Shown in pieces: positions 58,101 to 64,000 of a stretch of 64,000 nucleotides of DNA (position 1 is the stretch's first letter; each line of letters begins with the position of its first letter). The notes beneath the pieces are model-generated. The model was not told the DNA's origin, searched no databases, and saw only the letters and a list, made by a program, of their open reading frames with translations. The translations under genes and the position numbers were made by a program. Source of the stretch: Calendula officinalis (taxonomy: Eukaryota; Streptophyta; Magnoliopsida; Asterales; Asteraceae); the NCBI GenBank assembly GCA_963853835.1, contig OY970832.1, forward strand, positions 39,650,063 to 39,714,062, given 5' to 3'.

Positions 58101-58760
58101 GCTCAAGGCTCAAGGCTCCAGGCTCGAGGCTCCAGGATCCAGGCTCAAAGGCTCAAGGCTCAAGGCTCAAGGCTTAATGCTCAAGGCTCAAGGCGCAAGG
58201 GTTAAGGCGCAAGGCTCAAGGCTCAAGGCTCAAGGCTCAAGGCTCAAGGCTAAAGACTCAAGGGGCAAGGGTCATGGGGCAAGGGTCCAGAGTCAAGTTT
58301 CAAGGCTCATGGGTCAAGGCTCAAGGCTCAAGGCTAGAGGATCAAGGCTCAAGGTTCAAGGCGCAAAGCTCAATGTTAAAGCACAAGGCGCAAGGCGCAA
58401 GGGCAAGAATCAAGGGACAAGGCTTAGGGTCAAGGCTCAAGGCTCAAGGGTCAAGGCTTAAGGCTCAAGGCTCAAGGGTCAAGGCTCAAGGCTCAAGGCT
58501 CAAGGGTCAAGGCTCAAGACTCAAGGCTCAAGGCTCGAGGCTCGAGGCGCAAGGCTCAAGGCTCAAGGCTAGAGGCTCAAGGCTCAAGGCTCCAGGCACA
58601 AGGCTCAAGGCTCAAGGCTCAAGGCTCAAGGCTCCAGGCTCAAGGCTCAAGCCTCAAGCCTCAAGGCTCCAGGCCCTAGGCTCAAGGCTCAAGGCTCAAG
58701 GCTCAAGGCTCAAGGCTCAAGGCTCAAGGCTCAAGGCTCAAGGCTAAATGATCCAGGCTC
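55120..58760 (+). repeat. Texture C higher-order units with AATGTTAAAGCAC and CTAAATGATCC markers
   Basis: A cassette with AATGTTAAAGCACAAGGCGC, a GGGCAAGAATCAAGGG stretch and then, several hundred bases on, GGCTAAATGATCCAGG recurs. The first marker is at about 55129, 55764, 57400 and 58372; the second is at about 55388, 55960, 57149, 57710 and 58741, and once more at 60241. Spacing varies because heptamer runs differ in length. Confidence 0.8.
56227..56292 (+). repeat. 14-bp dimeric sub-repeat
   Basis: About five successive copies of GGGTCAAGACTCAA form a perfect two-heptamer unit. Two variant heptamers have been amplified together, which shows how higher-order units arise here on the smallest scale. 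Confidence 0.85.
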
Positions 58761-60889
58761 AAGGCTCAAGGCTCAAGGCTCGAGGCTCAAGGCTCAAGGC
58801 TCAAGGCTCAAGGCTCAAGGCTCAAGGCTCAAGGCTCAAGGCTCAAGGCTCAACGCTCATAGCTCAAGACTCAAGGCTCAACGCTCAAGGCTCAAGGCGC
58901 AAGGCTCAAGGAACAAGGATCATGGCTCAAGGATCATGGCTAAAGACTCAAAGCGCAAGGCTCAAGGCTAGAGGATCAAGGCTCAAGGCTTAAGGCTCAA
59001 GGCTCAAGGCTTAAGGCTCAAGGATCAAGGATCAAGGCTCAAGGCTCAAGGCTCAAGTCTCGAGGCTCAAGGCTCCAGGCTCATGGCTCGAGGCTCCAGG
59101 CTCGAGGCTCAAGGCTCGAGGCTCGAGGCTCGAGGCTCGAGGCTCAAGGCTCGAGGCTCGAGGCTCAAGGCTCCAGGCTCAAAGGCTCAAGGCTCAACGC
59201 TCAAGGCTCAAGGCTCTAGGCTTAACACTCAAGGCTCAAGGCGCAAGGCTAAAGGCTCAAGGCTCAAGACTCAAGGCTCAAGGCTCGAGGCTCAAGACTC
59301 CAGGCTCCAGGCACAAAGGCTCCAGGCTCAAGGCTCAAGGCTAAGGCTCAAGGCTCATGGCTCATGGCTCGAGGCTCCAAGTTCAAAGGCTCAAGGCTCC
59401 AGGCTCAAGGCTCGAGGCTCAAGGCCCAAGGCTCAAGGCTCAAGGCACAACGCTCAAGGGTCAAGGGTCAAGGCTCAAGGGAGAAGGCTCAAGGGTCAAG
59501 GCTCAAGGGTCAAGGCTCAAGGCTCAAGGCTCAAGGATCAACGCTCATAGCTCAAGACTCAAGGCTCAACGCTCAAGGCTCAAGGCACAAGGCTGAAGGC
59601 TCAAGAAACAAGGCTCAAGGCTCAAGGCTCATGGCTAAAGGCTCAAGACGCAAGGCTCAAGGTGCAAGGGTCAAGGCTAGAGGATCAAGGCTCAGGGCTT
59701 AAGGCTCAAGGCTCAAGGCTTAAGGCTCAAGGCTCACGGCTCAAGGCTCAACGCTCATAGCTCAAGACTCAAGGCTCAACGCTCAAGGCTCAAGGCGCAA
59801 GGCTCAAGGCTCAAGGAACAAGGATCATGTCTCAAGGATCATGGCTAAAGACTCAAAGCGCAAGGCTCAAGGCTAGAAGATCAAGGCTCAAGGCTTAAGG
59901 CTCAAGGCTCAAGGCTTAAGGCTCAAGGCTCATGGCTCAACGCTCAAGGATCAAGGATCAAGGCTCAAGGCTCAAGGCTCAAGGCTCAAGGCTCAAGTCT
60001 CGAGGCTCAAGGCTCGAGGCTCATGGCTCGAGGCTCCAGGCTCGAGGCTCAAGGCTCAAGGCTCAAGGCTCAAGGGTCCAGGCTCAAGGCTCAAGGCTCA
60101 AGGCTCAAGGCTCAAGGCTCAAGGCTCCAGGCTCAAGGCTCAAGGCTCAAGCCTCCAGCCTCAAGGCTCAAGGCTCTAGGCTCAAGGTTCAAGGCTCAAG
60201 GCTCCAGGCCCAAGGCTCAAGGCTCAAGGCTCAAGGCTCAAGGCTAAATGATCCAGGCTCAAGGCTCAAGGCTCAAGGCTCGAGGCTCGAGGCTCAAGGC
60301 TCAAGGCTCAAGGCTCAAGGCTCAACGCTCATAGCTCAAGACTCAAGGCTCAAGGCTCAAGGCGCAAGGCTCAAGGCTCAAGGAACAAGGATCATGGCTC
60401 AAGGATCATGGCTAAAGACTCAAAGCGCAAGGCTCAAGGCTAGAGGATCAAGGCTCAAGGCTTAAGGCTCAAGGCTCAAGGCTTAAGGCTCAAGGCTCAT
60501 GGCTCAACGCTCAAGGATCAAGGATCAAGGCTCAAGGCTCAAGGCTCAAGGCTCAAGTCTCGAGGCTCAAGGCTCCAGGCTCATGGCTCGAGGCTCCAGG
60601 CTCGAGGCTCAAGGCTCCAGGCTCGAGGCTCAAGGCTCGAGGCTCAAGGCTCGAGGCTCGAGGCTCAAGGCTCGAGGCTCAAGGCTCCAGGCTCAAAGGC
60701 TCAAGGCTCAACGGTCAAGGCTCAAGGCTCTAGGCTTAACACTCAAGGCTCAAGGCGCAAGGCTAAAGGCTCAAGGCTCAAGACTCAAGGCTCAAGGCTC
60801 GAGGCTCAAGACTCCAGGCTCCAGGCACAAAGGCTCAAGGCTCAAGGCTCAAGGCTCAAGGCTCAAGGCTCAAGGCTAAGGCTCAAGGC

Positions 60890-63800
60890 TCATGGCTCAT
60901 GGCTCGAGGCTCCAGGATCAAGGGTCCCTCAAGGCTCAAGGCTCGAGGCTCAAGGCTCCTGGCTCGAGGCTCCAAGTTCAAAGGCTCCAGGCTCAAGGCT
61001 CGAGGCTCAAGGCCCAAGGCTCAAGGCTCGAGGCACAACGCTCAAGGGTCAAGGGTCAAGGCTCAAGGGTCAAGGCTCAAGGGTCAAGGCTCAAGGCTCA
61101 AGGCTCAACGCTCAACGCTCATAGCTCAAGACTCAAGGCTCAACGCTCAAGGCTCAAGGCGCAAGGCTGAAGGCTCAAGAAACAAGGCTCAAGGCTCAAG
61201 GCTCATGGCTAAAGGCTCAAGACGCAAGGCTCAAGGTGCAAGGGTCAAGGCTAGAGGATCAAGGCTCAAGGCTTAAGGCTCAAGGCTCAAGGCTTAAGGC
61301 TCAAGGCTCACGGCTCAAGGCTCAATGCTCATAGCTCAAGACTCAAGGCTCAACTCTCAAGGCTCAAGGCGCAAGGCTCAAGGCTCAAGGAACAAGGATC
61401 ATGGCTCAAGGATCATGGCTAAAGACTCAAAGCGCAAGGCTCAAGGCTAGAGGATCAAGGCTCAAGGCTTAAGGCTCAAGGCTCAAGGGCTCAAGGCTCA
61501 AGTCTCGATGCTCAAGGCTCCAGGCTCATGGCTCGAGGCTCTAGGCTCGAGGCTCAAGGCTCGAGGCTCGAGGCTCAAGGCTCGAGGCTCGAGGCTCAAG
61601 GCTCGAGGCTCAAGGCTCCAGGCTCAAAGGCTCAAGGCTCAACGATCAAGGCTCAAGGCTCTAGGCTTAACACTCAAGGCTCAAGGCGCAAGGCTAAAGG
61701 CTCAAGGCTCAAGACTCAAGGCTCAAGGCTCGAGGCTCAAGACTCCAGGCTCCAGGCACAAAGGCTCCAGGCTCAAGGCTCAAGGCTCAAGGCTCAAGGC
61801 TAAGGCTCAAGGCTCATGGCTCGTGGCTCCAGGATCAAGGGTCCAGGCTCAAGGCTCAAGGCTCGAGGCTCAAGGCTCCTGGCTCGAGGCTCCAAGTTCA
61901 AAGGCTCAACGCTCCAGGCTCAAGGCTCGAGGCTCAAGGCCCAAGGCTCAAGGCTCAAGGCACAACGCTCAAGGGTCAAGGGTCAAGGCTCAAGGCTCAA
62001 GGCTCAAGGGTCAAGGCTCAAGGGTCAAGGCTCAAGGCTCAAGGCTCAACGCTCAACGCTCATAGCTCAAGACTCAAGGCTCAACGCTCAAGGCTCAAGG
62101 CGCAAGGCTGAAGGCTCAAGAAACAAGGATCAAGGCTCAAGGCTCATGGCTAAAGGCTCAAGACGTAAGGCTCAAGGTGCAAGGGTCAAGGCTAGAGGAT
62201 CAAGGCTCAAGGCTTAAGGCTCAAGGCTCAAGGCTTAAGGCTCAAGGCTCACGGCTCAAGGCTCACGGCTCAAAGCTCATGGCTAAAGGCTCAAGACACA
62301 AGGCTCGAGGCTCCAGGCTCAAGGCTCGAGGCTCGAGGCTCAAGGCTCGAGGCACCAGGCTCGAGGCTCGAGGCTCGAGGCTCAAGGCTCAAGGCTCCAG
62401 GCTCAAAGGCTCAAGGCTCAACGCTCAAGGCTCAAGGCTCTAGGCTTAACACTCAAGGCTCAAGGCGCAAGGCTAAAGGCTCAAGGCTCAAGACTCAAGG
62501 CTCAAGGCTCGAGGCTCAAGACTCCAGGCTCCAGGCACAAAGGCTCCAGGCTCAAGGCTCAAGGCTAAGGCTCAAGGCTCATGGCTCATGGCTCGTGGCT
62601 CCAGGATCAAGGGTCCAGGCTCAAGGCTCAAGGCTCGAGGCTCAAGGCTCCTGGCTCGAGGCTCCAAGTTCAAAGGCTCAACGCTCCAGGCTCAAGGCTC
62701 GAGGCTCAAGGCCCAAGGCTCAAGGCTCAAGGCACAACGCTCAAGAATCAAGGGTCAAGGCTCAAGGCTCAAGGCTCAAGGGTCAAGGCTCAAGGGTCAA
62801 GGCTCAAGGCTCAAGGCTCAACGCTCAACGCTCATAGCTCAAGACTCAAGGCTCAACGCTCAAGGCTCAAGGCGCAAGGCTGAAGGCTCAAGAAACAAGG
62901 ATCAAGGCTCAAGGCTCATGGCTAAAGGCTCAAGACGTAAGGCTCAAGGTGCAAGGGTCAAGGCTAGAGGATCAAGGCTCAAGGCTTAAGGCTCAAGGCT
63001 CAAGGCTTAAGGCTCAAGGCTCAGGGCTCAAGGCTCACGGCTCAAAGCTCATGGCTAAAGGCTCAAGACACAAGGCTCGAGGCTCCAGGCTCAAGGCTCG
63101 AGGCTCAAGGCTCGAGGCACCAGGCTCGAGGCTCGAGGCTCGAGGCTCAAGGCTCAAGGCTCCTGGCTCAAAGGCTCCAGGCTCAACGCTCAAGGCTCAA
63201 CGCTCAAGGCTCAACGCTTAATGCTCAAGGCTCAAGGCTCAAGGGTCAACACTCAAGGCTCAAGGCGCAAGGCTAAAGGCTCAAGACTCAAGGCTTGAGG
63301 CTCGAGGCTCAAGACTCCAGGCTCCAGACACGAAGGCTCCAGGCTCAAGGCTCAAGGCTAAGGCTCAAGGCTCAAGGCTAAGGCTCAAGGCTCATGGCTC
63401 ATGGCTCGAGGCTCCAGGATCAAGGGTCCAGGCTCAAGGCTCGAGGCTCGAGGCTCAAGGCTCCTGGCTCGAGGCTCCAAGTTCAAAGGCTCAAGGCTCC
63501 AGGCTCCAGGCGCAAGGGTCAAGGCTAGAGGATCAAGGCTCAAGGCTCAACGCGTAAGGCTCAAAGCTAGAGGATCAAGGCTCAAGGCTTAAGGCTCAAG
63601 GCTCATGGCTCACGGCTCAAGGCTCAAGGCTCCAGGCTCAAGGCTCAAGGCTCAAGGCTCAAGGCTCAAGTCTCAAGGCTCAAGGCTCAAGGCTCAAGTC
63701 TCGAGGCTCAAGGCTCCAGGTTTAAGGCTCGAGGCTCAAGGCTCAAGGCTCGAGGCTCCAGGCTCAAGGCTCCACGCTCAAAGGCTCAAGGCTCAACGCT

Positions 63801-63990
63801 CAACGCTCAAGGCTCAACGCTCAAGGCTCAAGGCTCCACCATCAAGGCTCAAGGCGCAAGGCTAAAGGCTCAAGGCTCAAGACTCAAGGCTCGAGGCTCG
63901 AGGCTCAAGACTCCAGGCTCCAGGCACAAAGGCTCCAGGCTCAAGGCTCAAGGCTCGAGGCTAAGGCTCAAGGCTCATGGCTCATGGCTC
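60890..63990 (+). repeat. 0.77-0.92 kb higher-order units at the right end
   Basis: A block beginning GGCTCATGGCTCGAGG or GGCTCGTGGCTCCAGG, then GGATCAAGGGTCC, CTCCTGGCTCGAGG, a CCAAGTTCAAAGGCTC stretch and CTCATAGCTCAAGACTCAAG, starts near 60899, 61816, 62588 and 63401. The spacings are 917, 772 and 813 bases. The units at 61816 and 62588 are very similar, with only a few differences over several hundred bases, so this is the most recently homogenised part of the array. The last unit is cut off by the window end. Confidence 0.85.
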
Positions 63991-64000
63991 AAGGCTCATG

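Larger units (their letters stand above)
46819..64000 (+). repeat. Heptamer satellite array, block 4
   Basis: The same GGCTCAA satellite runs to the window end in the same orientation. The first 2 kb are of texture B. From about 48.8 kb it is rich in GGCTCCA, GGCTCGA and CGCTCAA, with CATGTTTTAAGG markers (about 49587, 50299, 50820, 50843, 51616, 53597, 56668 and 56855). From 54 kb it carries markers of its own: CTAGAGGATCAAGG, CTAAATGATCCAGG, CTCATAGCTCAAGACTCAAG and AATGTTAAAGCACAAGG. A long pure run lies at about 46905-47022. It continues beyond the window. Confidence 0.96.

Noticed and set aside
1..64000. CRISPR array or bacterial repeat system
   Set aside because: The units are 7 bp with no spacers of constant length, and plant retrotransposons are embedded in the array.

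Overview
This window is repetitive nuclear DNA from a higher plant, probably a heterochromatic block of a flowering plant; the species cannot be named from the sequence. The evidence is two plant-type LTR retrotransposons, both with primer-binding sites complementary to initiator-Met tRNA, set in a very long array of a 7-bp satellite. I see no host protein gene, tRNA, rRNA or CRISPR array.

Layout. 1-18700, 19376-20988, 32668-38136 and 46819-64000 (about 43 kb together) are one satellite with consensus GGCTCAA, always in the same orientation, with variants such as GGCTCGA, GGCTCCA, GGGTCAA, CGCTCAA, GGCTTAA, GGATCAA and GGCGCAA. The variants are ordered into longer units: a ~4.3 kb duplication at 4.56-13.25 kb, a 2.28 kb duplication at 17.1-21.6 kb, 0.59, 0.71 and 1.23 kb duplications, and 0.7-0.9 kb units near the right end. 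Three textures can be told apart: A (1-7.6 and 8.8-12 kb, with related sequence at 48.8-57 kb), B (7.6-8.8, 12-21, 32.7-38.1 and 46.8-48.8 kb) and C (54-64 kb).

20989-32667 is a minus-strand Ty3/gypsy-type element with ~2.3 kb LTRs. It is arranged LTR / internal / LTR / truncated internal / LTR fragment, and the whole complex is bracketed by a 5-bp direct repeat. Its 3.5 kb internal region keeps only decayed gag, zinc-knuckle and protease remnants. An extra LTR fragment at 18701-19375 was made by a tandem duplication that copied satellite and LTR edge together. 38137-46818 is a minus-strand Ty1/copia element with two 843-bp, almost identical LTRs, a broken gag, and a long open pol frame (protease, integrase, RT, RNase H) that carries Glu at the expected first catalytic Asp of RT. 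It too continues past its 5' LTR into 400 bp of a second internal copy before joining satellite abruptly.

Interpretation. The long plus-strand reading frames in the satellite are very probably not genes: a stop-free 7-mer encodes the same heptapeptide in all three frames. The notable feature of the window is the little-degraded, higher-order heptamer array together with two retrotransposons that both show tandem, shared-LTR architecture. This points to repeated unequal exchange and slippage in one locus, unless the assembly has misjoined repeats. I do not recognise this heptamer as a named satellite family.
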